DNA of 64,000 nucleotides from UBA1731 sp045595285. GTDB lineage: Bacteria > Verrucomicrobiota > Kiritimatiellia > RFP12 > UBA1067. How positions within the stretch are numbered: the stretch's first letter is position 1; each line of letters opens with the position of its first letter. Below, in pieces: positions 1 to 8,048 of this stretch. The DNA is taken from the NCBI GenBank assembly GCA_045595285.1, contig JAZOAC010000027.1:16367-80366 (forward strand), given 5' to 3'. A program made the position numbers and the translations under genes. The notes under the pieces were generated by a model. The model had not been told where the DNA came from. It made no database searches and saw nothing but the letters and a program-made list of their open reading frames with translations.

Positions 1-1871
1 AGAGCAGTCTTGTTTCTGATGCGGATCCTTCGTGGTTCGCGCATTCGCCAGACTTCGGATGGCAGAATCTGGTAGGAAGCCCGGCGATCGGAAAAGGACA
101 GGGATATCGCATTCCCGAGAAGGCCCTTCGTCTTCCGCCTGGGTATGTTTATTGCGATTTCACCGGAGATCCCGTCGTGACATCCGGCAGGGTCGATTGC
201 GGCGCAGTGCAGTCCGATCCGCTGATGAGGTGCGTGATAGAAGGTGCGGGCGGCGGAGTTTCCGTCGAAGGGGCGAATGTCGGCACGAACATTTTTGCGG
301 ATGCGACCGAAATTACGGTTGTCGCCACATCCGCCAGAACAAGACCGTTCGTTGGTTTTGAAGTGAATGGAGTGCAACATCCCGCTGTGTCCGACAGGTA
401 TACGCTTCAAATCTCAGATAGTTCGGCGACGATCCGCGCAATCTATGGGAAGACATGGTATGTGGATGCTGAAAACGGTTCGGATTTCAATTTTGGTGGA
501 TCTGCGGACAATGCACTGAAGACTATTCGTGCTGCAACCACGAATTCGATTGCTGGGGACGTGGTGCTGGTGGCGGCAGGAATCTATGGAGAGTCAGAAG
601 GGATTCAGTTCCACACGAAACCTATCGATGACGTCAAGACGAGCCCGATAAATGTCGGGTCGCGTGTGCTGGTGCCCTATAACGTGACAGTAAGGTCGTT
701 GAAGGGTCCGGAGAATACGATCATAACCGGACGTGCGGCGACATCGGATGCCGATGCATACGGCAATGGTCCGGATGCAGTGCGTTGCGCGATGCTTGAA
801 GGGTCGGGCTCCGTTCTTGACGGTTTTACCCTTACCGGCGGACATACCTCAACGGGTTCGGAAGCCAGGGACGACAATGACGGTGGGGCCATAATTGCGC
901 GTACTGGCGCAGTCGCGAAGAACTGCATCATCACAAACAACTTTGCCGCCCGCAGCGGCGCCGCGCTGAAAACGACGTTGATCGATTGCAGGATATTGAA
1001 CAATACAGCAACGGTCAGAGCTTCTGTCGGGCGCGAGTGCGGATTCTACAGATGCATCATCGACGGAAACGTGGGAGGCGAGCAGGCGATGCAGTATTTC
1101 TATGATGTCGATTCCTGTACCATCGGCAAGGATAATCTTGATCTGAATGGAGGCAAAGGCGCAATACTCGGCTATTATGCGAGCCAGAACTCCAAGATAG
1201 CGAATTCGGTCATTTTAGGTTCTTGGCTATCTAAGGAACCTCATTGTACGATTCGGAATTGTGTGTTCGTCTCAAAACCCGCGAACGTTTTGCAGGAACA
1301 TATTGCTGATTGTATCGTGACAAATCTGGATTCTTTGGCTTTTGATTCCGAATACCATCCCGTGATCGGCGCAAATGTCGCGATTGACATTGGCGATGTT
1401 TCGATTGTTTCATATCGGATTGATGACGCAAAGGATCTGCTTGGCTGTCAGCGCATCATGAACGGCCGCATGGATGCCGGCGCGGTTGAAGCCGATTGGC
1501 GTCCCTTGTATGCAAAATACCTTGGCGGGAGAAGACTTGTCGTGACTGCTGTCTCTCCTGAGGTGCGCGCAACCGCCGCCAATCAGGTTTACATACCTGT
1601 TGGGTCAGTGGATTGTGTATTGCCTCTTGCGGATATGCGCAACAGTTGGTTCTATGTTGATTTTGACGTGATAGGCACCGGAGCACTGAACATCCATGTG
1701 GATGGTGTTTTGGCAGGCTCATATTCGTCAGGAAGGCGGCAGGTGAGATTTTCAGCCGGATCCGGCAGAGTCTCTGTCAGAATGGAATATGTTCCTGGCA
1801 TGGATGACGAAGGCGGTGTTGTGATATATGCCGTTCGCGAGGTTGTCGGAACGGTCATTCTGTTCAGGTGA
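1..1871 (+). CDS. Secreted right-handed beta-helix protein, C-terminal part (5' end outside window)
   Basis: The frame is open from base 3 at the left edge, so the GTG at 177 is not needed as a start and the gene begins outside the window. The first residues in view end in GSPAIGKG and DCGAVQ, which look like the closing strand of a 'choice-of-anchor Q' parallel beta-helix unit. A second unit follows, opening with KTWYVDAENGSD, running through short repeated strands with Asn/Gly turns (GGAIIARTGAVAKNCII, GAALKTTLIDCRIL), and closing with GRMDAGAVEAD. The last 130 residues are a separate beta-rich domain ending in VVGTVILFR. Such proteins are usually surface adhesins or polysaccharide-binding or -cleaving proteins. 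No catalytic residues are recognisable. The glycosidase-like gene follows after 40 bases in the same direction. Confidence 0.75.
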   Translation, partial: SSLVSDADPSWFAHSPDFGWQNLVGSPAIGKGQGYRIPEKALRLPPGYVYCDFTGDPVVTSGRVDCGAVQSDPLMRCVIEGAGGGVSVEGANVGTNIFADATEITVVATSARTRPFVGFEVNGVQHPAVSDRYTLQISDSSATIRAIYGKTWYVDAENGSDFNFGGSADNALKTIRAATTNSIAGDVVLVAAGIYGESEGIQFHTKPIDDVKTSPINVGSRVLVPYNVTVRSLKGPENTIITGRAATSDADAYGNGPDAVRCAMLEGSGSVLDGFTLTGGHTSTGSEARDDNDGGAIIARTGAVAKNCIITNNFAARSGAALKTTLIDCRILNNTATVRASVGRECGFYRCIIDGNVGGEQAMQYFYDVDSCTIGKDNLDLNGGKGAILGYYASQNSKIANSVILGSWLSKEPHCTIRNCVFVSKPANVLQEHIADCIVTNLDSLAFDSEYHPVIGANVAIDIGDVSIVSYRIDDAKDLLGCQRIMNGRMDAGAVEADWRPLYAKYLGGRRLVVTAVSPEVRATAANQVYIPVGSVDCVLPLADMRNSWFYVDFDVIGTGALNIHVDGVLAGSYSSGRRQVRFSAGSGRVSVRMEYVPGMDDEGGVVIYAVREVVGTVILFR

Positions 1872-1911
1872 TGGAAGAGTTGCCGAAAAGTAACAAGGAA
1901 GGACCCATTCA

Positions 1912-4900
1912 ATGGAGATGAAGAATTGTTTTTGTCTGGCGGCGTCAGTTTTCTTTATGTTGCCGCTGCTTGCGAACGAGACGCAGTTGGTGCTCAACGG
2001 AGGGTTTGAATCCTCCATGAAAGGCAAGGGGTGGCATCTGCCTGTAAAATGGAGAGTGGCAGATGGAATAGGACGTAAAGAGTCCTGCGCGCTGGTCTGG
2101 GAGAACGACAGCCCCGAAACGTTCAGTTTCCCGAAACAGAACATTCCGATTGGCCCTGGCACACGGTATACGTTCGGCGGGTGGGTGAAGGTGGTGAAGG
2201 GCAAGCCCAAACCTCAGGTGTGCCTAGGATGGTGCGATGCTTCCAACAAATGGATATCATGCGCATATGCTACCCCGGTCGCCGACAATGACGCCAGCAC
2301 TGACGGGTGGACACGTTATGAAGGCAGAACTCAGCCAATGCCGTCCAACGCCGCGATAGGGATGCTTCACTGCCATATGCTGCGAGGTGAGACAGGGCAG
2401 GTGCTTTTTGACGATTTCTCGTTAATGGAGGAAGGCACGGAGACGATTGCATATCTTGCATGTTCCGCAGTGAAAAACTCATTTACGCCTGCAGACGGAG
2501 CGATCCGCTTTGTGGCTTCTCTTCAGGTGAATACCGTGAAACATCCTATGGATGGTCTGAAGGCGGAGTTTGTCCATAAGAACGCATTCGGCGAAACGGT
2601 GCGATGCCCTGTGGACAAGTTTACGTCCGATCTGGCGGAGATCGTCCGCGATGCTTCGGAGTTTTCAATGGGCACACAGCATGTGGCTGTCTGCATCAGT
2701 GAGCGTACGACGGGAAAGGTGATTGCCGAGAAGATTCGGCGCATCGTCAATACGGAACGTCCTGTGCCCAGGCGTGTTACGTTCGATAAATTCGGGCGCA
2801 CAATTCTGGACGGCAGACCGTTTTTCCCGCTAGGATGCTTTACCGGTCGACTCTCCGACGATGATATTGTGCAGTATAAGAAGGGACCTTTCAACTTTTT
2901 CATGCCGTATAACACGGTCTCTGAGGATGAGTTGGATCGATATCATAATGCGGGGCTGATGGTTGTTCCGTGCGTGATGCACAAGGTTCACGGATTGCGC
3001 TATTCGGTGGTGAGTGCACACAAGACTGAGGCAGAGAGTCACGCATGGTTCCGTAAATACGTCTCAGAAGTGGGTAAGCATCCAGCGCTTCTCGCATGGT
3101 TCCTTGTTGATGAGGTGCCTCTTGCGTTCGTTCCTAATGTCGCGGGCGTAAACGATCTCCTTGCGGAGATCGATCCTGATCATCCCACATGGGCCGTAAC
3201 AGACAAGCCCAATCATGTGCGTGCTCTCCTTCCCTGTTTTGATGTTGTCGGGATGGATCCGTATCCGATAGGGAACAGGGGGAGGAGCATGGAGGTTTCG
3301 GTGTGCTCAGGCTGGGCGCAGAAGGCGAAAGAGGGGATGTTCGGCTTGCGTCCAATGTGGCATGTGCCGCAGGCGTTCAATTGGGGCTGGTACCGGAAGG
3401 AGGATGTCGGCAGGGAGGACGTGCGTATGCCCACACGGCAGGAGATAGCCAATATGTCATGGCAGGGTGTCGCGGCGGGTGCGAACGGACTATGCTTGTA
3501 CTCCTTCGGCATCATCAGAAAAAAACTTCAGGGAAAGGAATTTGATGCGGCTTGGGGCAATGTGTGTGATGTGGCGAAGGAAGTAAAAAAGATGGAATCC
3601 GTTCTCCTGTCCGCTGACAGTCAAATCGCCGTTGAAAATCCGGATAAGGAAAGACTCGTCGTACGCACCTGGCGACATGAACGCCGCGATTGGGTACTGG
3701 TCGTCAATCGCACGAGGGAACCGGTGAAAACGTATCTTTCTTTGCCTCGTGAATTTGCCTCACTTGAAATATCGGCGGGAGAAGGTGTCTCTTTGGACGG
3801 CAAAACGCTGAAAGTGGACTTTGACGGTTTCGGGTATGCGTTTGTATCTTTGACGTCTGGCGAGGTCTCGTCATTGTTGCGGAAACAGCGTTTTGCGGAA
3901 CGCTTCGATTCGCTGATTGCGATAGGTGCGCCGTCCAACCGCATTTCGGCGGCGGACTGCGGGCTGGTCAATGGCTATGTCACATTCAACGGTTGGATTG
4001 AGGACGTTGCGGAACTGCGCGGATTCTTCTCTCCTCCGTACTATTCCGCACGGTTCAACATGTCGGTGCGTTTCAATGGTGAAAAGGTCAAAGCTTCGTC
4101 GCATCTGTGGCGTCCGGAGGTGCTGACGCGCACCGGTGCCGCTGGCGCGTGGAAGATCGAAAGCCTCCTCTATCCTGTTGCCGGAGAGAGGGCGGGAATA
4201 ATGAGGGTTGAAGTCGAGAACGCATCTTCGTCCGAGCAGGATCTTCATGCCGAGTTCTGCGTCACGGGCGGTGTGAACATTCTGGAGAAGTGGGGGTTTG
4301 TGAAACCATATCACCAGAAGCCGGTCGAACCGCGATTAAAGGATGGCTCCATAATCTTGGAGGGAGAGGTCGATGATGTGCAGCTTGCGGTCGCGTTGCC
4401 GGATGGAAGCAAAACGTATCGTCTGCGCAACGTGAAGTCGGGCGAACGGAAAGTCTTCTATGTGAGTCTGGCGATTGGACGGAAGGGGGAGGCGCTGAAG
4501 TGCGCGAAGCGGTTGCTCTCAGATCCATCTTCTGAGATCGAGCGTTCAGTCTCTGATTGGCGACGGCGCGTGCGCGGACTTTGCGAACGAATGCCTGCGC
4601 TTGAGACGGACTGTGTGGAACTTGAACAGCTTTATTGCCGTTCGCTTCTGCATCTTTTGCTGAACGAATGGAGCGTTCCGGAGTTCAAGTTGCGTCCGTA
4701 CTATGCTACTGGCGGAATGAACGGTGGTTGTGTATGCAACTACCTTTGGAACTACGGTGAGATATACCGTCTTTGGCCGATGCTGAACCCAACGGCGGCA
4801 AAGGCGCATATCCGTGCGTTTCTTTGTCTTGATCTGACAAACTGTTATGCATTCGACCCGATCAGACTTGAGGCGCTTGGACCATACTATCCTATCAATC

Positions 4901-5919
4901 ATGAGAAGATACTTCTTCTCGCGCATTCATATGTGCTTGAGACGGGAGATAAGATATTTCTCAATGAAATGCTGGATGGCAAAACCGTAATCGAACGACT
5001 GGTGGATGCCGCTTTAGTTCATGATGATTTGTCGAAGCCGGCAGTACTGGTTGATTACGGTAACGGGAATCACCATCTTGAACTGAGGAAAGAATATCGT
5101 TACGACGGGATTATTCCCGACATGAACCTTCGTCGTGTTGTGTGCTTCCGTCTTGCTGATGAGCTTTGCCGGATTGCCAATTATGATCCCAAGGTCGATC
5201 TTGTCGCCCGTGCTACCGCGCTCAGAAAACTTGTACGAGAGAAACTGTGGGATGCCGATGCCGGATGGTTCGACAACATAGATACGAACAAGGGCTGCAA
5301 ACGCGACCGTCGTTGGACGATGCAGATGTTCAAAGCACTTGGCTGGAAGGACTGGGTGTTGGACAGTGATGTGGAGAATGCGCTTGTCAGGCACTTGATG
5401 GATGAAAGTGAATTTCTTGGTCCGTACGGACTGCATTCGCTCTCGAAAAAGGATCCGGCGTACGATGTGAACGATGTCGACAACGGAGGACCGGGGGCGT
5501 GCGTTTCGTTCGCTCCGGCGGTTGTTGACCGCCTGTACCGTGACGGACGCGTTGCCGAAGCGGAAAAGATATTCAAGCGTCTCTGGTGGCTTGGAGGGTC
5601 TTTGCCTTATTGGGGGGACTCGCATTATGCGGACAGGATGGATTACCGCAGGGATACACCCTTGCAGAACGACATCCAAGGTGCCGCTCTCGCTCAGACC
5701 GTTATTTTCGGGCTCTTTGGAATCGAGCCGAAAGCAGACGGCACGGTTGATGTGAATCCGCATCTTCCGAATGGTGTCGGCTGCATGAACCTGCGCAACG
5801 TCAAGATCGCCGGGCGTACATTTGATGTTCTGGTGAACCGTTCGCAGGGAGTGAAGGTGATCACAGGCGGGAAGCGCATCTCTTCGGCCCTTGGTGTTAT
5901 GGCAACACTGCCTCGATAG
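1912..5919 (+). CDS. Large secreted multidomain glycoside-hydrolase-like protein
   Basis: This 1335-residue protein has a signal peptide (FCLAASVFFMLPLLANE). Residues about 22-170 resemble a CBM4/9-type beta-sandwich (LVLNGGFESS at the start, VLFDDFSLME at the end). Residues about 290-560 look like a TIM barrel of the GH2/GH5/GH42 type: GRTILDGRPFFPLGCF, then HPALLAWFLVDEVPL near 396. Residues about 900-1310 look like an (alpha/alpha)6 barrel of the GH63/GH78 kind (YLWNYGEIYRLWPML, RLADELCRIANYDP, WDADAGWFDN). Two catalytic-type folds in one chain suggest sequential attack on one glycan. The substrate cannot be read. The start at 1912 is preceded by AAGGAAGG at 1895-1902; the ATG at 1918 is an alternative. 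It probably shares an operon with the upstream beta-helix gene. Confidence 0.75.
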   Translation: MEMKNCFCLAASVFFMLPLLANETQLVLNGGFESSMKGKGWHLPVKWRVADGIGRKESCALVWENDSPETFSFPKQNIPIGPGTRYTFGGWVKVVKGKPKPQVCLGWCDASNKWISCAYATPVADNDASTDGWTRYEGRTQPMPSNAAIGMLHCHMLRGETGQVLFDDFSLMEEGTETIAYLACSAVKNSFTPADGAIRFVASLQVNTVKHPMDGLKAEFVHKNAFGETVRCPVDKFTSDLAEIVRDASEFSMGTQHVAVCISERTTGKVIAEKIRRIVNTERPVPRRVTFDKFGRTILDGRPFFPLGCFTGRLSDDDIVQYKKGPFNFFMPYNTVSEDELDRYHNAGLMVVPCVMHKVHGLRYSVVSAHKTEAESHAWFRKYVSEVGKHPALLAWFLVDEVPLAFVPNVAGVNDLLAEIDPDHPTWAVTDKPNHVRALLPCFDVVGMDPYPIGNRGRSMEVSVCSGWAQKAKEGMFGLRPMWHVPQAFNWGWYRKEDVGREDVRMPTRQEIANMSWQGVAAGANGLCLYSFGIIRKKLQGKEFDAAWGNVCDVAKEVKKMESVLLSADSQIAVENPDKERLVVRTWRHERRDWVLVVNRTREPVKTYLSLPREFASLEISAGEGVSLDGKTLKVDFDGFGYAFVSLTSGEVSSLLRKQRFAERFDSLIAIGAPSNRISAADCGLVNGYVTFNGWIEDVAELRGFFSPPYYSARFNMSVRFNGEKVKASSHLWRPEVLTRTGAAGAWKIESLLYPVAGERAGIMRVEVENASSSEQDLHAEFCVTGGVNILEKWGFVKPYHQKPVEPRLKDGSIILEGEVDDVQLAVALPDGSKTYRLRNVKSGERKVFYVSLAIGRKGEALKCAKRLLSDPSSEIERSVSDWRRRVRGLCERMPALETDCVELEQLYCRSLLHLLLNEWSVPEFKLRPYYATGGMNGGCVCNYLWNYGEIYRLWPMLNPTAAKAHIRAFLCLDLTNCYAFDPIRLEALGPYYPINHEKILLLAHSYVLETGDKIFLNEMLDGKTVIERLVDAALVHDDLSKPAVLVDYGNGNHHLELRKEYRYDGIIPDMNLRRVVCFRLADELCRIANYDPKVDLVARATALRKLVREKLWDADAGWFDNIDTNKGCKRDRRWTMQMFKALGWKDWVLDSDVENALVRHLMDESEFLGPYGLHSLSKKDPAYDVNDVDNGGPGACVSFAPAVVDRLYRDGRVAEAEKIFKRLWWLGGSLPYWGDSHYADRMDYRRDTPLQNDIQGAALAQTVIFGLFGIEPKADGTVDVNPHLPNGVGCMNLRNVKIAGRTFDVLVNRSQGVKVITGGKRISSALGVMATLPR

Positions 5920-6104
5920 TCCTGCGACCTTGTTTTGCAAGGATCCTCGATTTGTTCGGTGGATGAATTGGGGAGGACCCCTGAAAATAGTTTGATTTAA
6001 CGGCTTGTATTTGCTGATTTTGGAAATTATCCCTATTTCGGCATAGTCCACCCATCGACGACATGATTTCGTGTAATCTCATTTTCACTCAATAGTAATC
6101 TGGT

Positions 6105-6181
6105 TGAGAATTAGTCCAAACCATATTCTCATTTATTAGCCGTTTCCAGAGAAGTGAGAATCAGTCCGAAGCGTGTTCTCA
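6105..6181. repeat. Two 27-bp dyad elements in tandem, 50 bp apart
   Basis: Positions 6105-6131 and 6155-6181 each have the form TGAGAA-N15-TTCTCA, with the partly conserved interior TnAGTCC. The arms are inverted and the two copies are direct repeats of each other. They lie in the gene-free stretch downstream of the glycosidase-like gene. They could be a double operator or the remnant of a small mobile element; no partner protein is visible. Confidence 0.45.
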
Positions 6182-6420
6182 TTTCTCCGGGATTTAAGCA
6201 ATCTCATGTTTCGTGCTAAATTCTCACAAATTGTAGAGGCGGTTGCAGAATCAGGGCATATCCCCCAGCCGAATGCTGTCCGTGAAGCGGATGCCCTGGC
6301 AAAGGTACGTGACCCTGCGCCGCCGCGGCGGGCTGAGGACTGCCCGCCCTATCGAATTTGCAGGGTGTTGCAATTGCCTCGTGTGGATTTTGAAGGGCTG
6401 GATTCATGTGGGATGGAGCG

Positions 6421-6773
6421 GACGCATGAATGCGCCCGCACAGGACATGGAGGGCTGAGTCGGCAATACGAAAGTAAAATAATCATGACGCATGAATGCG
6501 CCCGCACAGGACGTGGAGGGCTGAGTCGGCAATACGAAAGTAAAATAATCATGACGCATGAATGCGCCCGCACAGGACATGGAGGGCTGAGTCGGCAACA
6601 CGAAAGTAAAATAATCATGACGCATGAACGCACCCGCACAGGATATTGAGGGCTGAGTCGGCAATACGAAAGTAAAATAATCATGGCGCATGAATGCGTA
6701 CCGCACAGGACATGGAGGGCTGAGTCGGCAACACGAAAGTAAAATAATCATGACGCTTGAATGCGCCCGCACG
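6421..6773. repeat. 66-bp direct tandem repeat, about 5.3 copies
   Basis: Units start at 6421, 6487, 6553, 6619, 6685 (67 bp, one inserted base) and 6752 (partial, 22 bp). Each full unit begins GACGCATGAATGCG, continues CCCGCACAGGAC and GAGGGCTGAGTCGGCAA, and ends AAGTAAAATAATCAT. The start of the unit contains the inverted repeat CGCAT-GA-ATGCG. Copies differ at only a few positions, so the array is recent or kept homogeneous. There are no unique spacers, so this is not a CRISPR array. Confidence 0.85.
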
Positions 6774-6829
6774 GCGGCGCGCATTCATGCGATCTGCGCC
6801 ATTCGGACATCGATACGCCTTCTTCGCCC

Positions 6830-6869
6830 CTGTCCACTTGCTTCTGCAATCGACCATGTAAGTGGACAG
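6830..6869. other. Hairpin with 10-bp perfect stem upstream of lepB
   Basis: CTGTCCACTT at 6830-6839 is exactly complementary to AAGTGGACAG at 6860-6869, with a 20-nt loop that may extend the stem by two pairs. It ends 24 bases before the -35 box of lepB and has no T-run. It may be a protein-binding dyad or the 3' end of an upstream transcript. Confidence 0.4.
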
Positions 6870-6892
6870 ATGAGCACGGGTCTTGTAGCAGA

Positions 6893-6921
6893 TTGAAATT
6901 AGCGGGACATTTCGCTATAAT
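6893..6921 (+). promoter_or_regulatory. Promoter of lepB (near-leaderless)
   Basis: TTGAAA (6893-6898), a 17-base spacer and TATAAT (6916-6921) form a near-consensus sigma-70 type promoter. The ATG of lepB is at 6930, eight bases after the -10 box, so transcription should start within one or two bases of the start codon. Confidence 0.75.
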
Positions 6922-6929
6922 TAGCGCCA

Positions 6930-8003
6930 ATGTTTTATCTTCCATTCTCTCGTGAAGCCAAAAGGCGCAAGGAGATCAAGGCGACGCTTAGCGCCGCCAG
7001 GGTCTTTGTGCTTTCGCATGAAGATCTCCCGGAGTACCGGGAGGGGCGTTTTGCCGCCCGGTTTGCGGACCTGAATGACGCATGGCGCGGCAAGGACGCC
7101 GAACGCTGCGCGGAGATACTGATGGAACTGGACAAGCCCAAGAGTTTCGCCTTCGCGCGCGAGTGGCTCGACATTCTCGTTGTGTCCATTTCGGTCGCGA
7201 TGGCGTTCCGCGCCTACTTCTACGAGCCGTTCAACATCCCGACCGGATCGATGCGTCCCACGCTGTACGGCAACTGGTCGGAACCCGCGAAGCCCATGGA
7301 CGCGACTCTCTGGGACCGCACGCCCGTCCTAAAGCAGCTCAAGTGGCTTGTGTCCGGCGAGACGTTCGTGGATTTCAGGGCGCCATGCTCCGGCACTCTC
7401 ATCGTCCGTCCCGACAATAACGGCCATTACATCGTCGGCGTCGCGGCGGCGCCAGGCAAGGTGGAGAAGATTCCCACGGATGCCTTCATCGAGGGCACCG
7501 GTCGTCTCATAAACGGAAAGGGGCATGGCGACCATGTCACGGCGGGCGAACGCATATGGTGCGGCTACAGGCGCATCGGAGATTTCCTCTTCGTGAACCG
7601 CTGGCTCTGGAATTTCCGCCATCCCCGCAACGGCGACGTGATGATATTCTCGACGACCGGCATCAAGGGTCTTGCGCAGGGTACGCACTACATAAAGCGA
7701 ATGTGCGGCACGCCGGGCGACATGGTGCAGATAGTCAAGCCGGATCTCATCATCAACGGAAGGAAGATGAAGGGGATCCGCCCCGACAACTGTCCGCCGT
7801 TCGATCCGGGCCCGGACGCGAACACGACCGATTCCTCGCCGGTGATCACACTCGGCAAGGATGAGTATTTCTCGTGTGGCGACAACAGTCCCGCCAGCTA
7901 CGACAGCCGGTACTGGGGCGTTGTCCCGGCGCGCAACCTGCGGGGAATCGCAGGAGGCGTGTTCTGGCCGTTTGCAAGTTCACATTTCGGTCCGATAAGA
8001 TAA
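6930..8003 (+). CDS. lepB: Signal peptidase I
   Basis: This 357-residue inner-membrane serine protease cleaves signal peptides from exported proteins. A charged cytoplasmic N-terminus of about 80 residues precedes one membrane segment (about 81-96) and the catalytic-serine motif IPTGSMRPTL (Ser107). The general-base lysine is in THYIKRMCGTPGD (Lys256) and the S26 box GDNSPASYDSRYWG lies at 317-330. An insertion of about 120 residues separates Ser and Lys, making the protein longer than many homologues. The start lies eight bases after a TATAAT box and there is no Shine-Dalgarno sequence. The kinase gene follows after 45 bases. Confidence 0.95.
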   Translation: MFYLPFSREAKRRKEIKATLSAARVFVLSHEDLPEYREGRFAARFADLNDAWRGKDAERCAEILMELDKPKSFAFAREWLDILVVSISVAMAFRAYFYEPFNIPTGSMRPTLYGNWSEPAKPMDATLWDRTPVLKQLKWLVSGETFVDFRAPCSGTLIVRPDNNGHYIVGVAAAPGKVEKIPTDAFIEGTGRLINGKGHGDHVTAGERIWCGYRRIGDFLFVNRWLWNFRHPRNGDVMIFSTTGIKGLAQGTHYIKRMCGTPGDMVQIVKPDLIINGRKMKGIRPDNCPPFDPGPDANTTDSSPVITLGKDEYFSCGDNSPASYDSRYWGVVPARNLRGIAGGVFWPFASSHFGPIR

Positions 8004-8048
8004 TCGCGGTCCGGCAAGATATCAGGGAACCCTACAGGGAGAATAGCG

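Larger units (their letters stand above)
5920..6929. other. 1-kb stretch without a convincing gene
   Basis: This stretch holds the paired dyads (6105-6181), GC-rich unique sequence (6240-6420), the 66-bp tandem repeat (6421-6773), a hairpin (6830-6869) and the lepB promoter (6893-6921). Reading frames of 60-160 codons exist on both strands over the repeat, but only because the unit is a multiple of three. They have no ribosome-binding site, no domain-like composition and overlap each other on opposite strands. I see no tRNA and no transposase. Confidence 0.6.

Noticed and set aside
5014..6051. Minus-strand frame of 345 codons
   Set aside because: It lies opposite the glycosidase-like gene, has shadow-type composition rich in His, Arg and Pro, and no protein-like motif.
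6421..6773. CRISPR array
   Set aside because: The units are contiguous and nearly identical without unique spacers, and no cas gene is present.
6173..6784. Overlapping frames of 60-160 codons on both strands across the 66-bp repeat
   Set aside because: They stay open only because the repeat length is a multiple of three, have no ribosome-binding site, contradict each other on opposite strands and encode simple periodic peptides.
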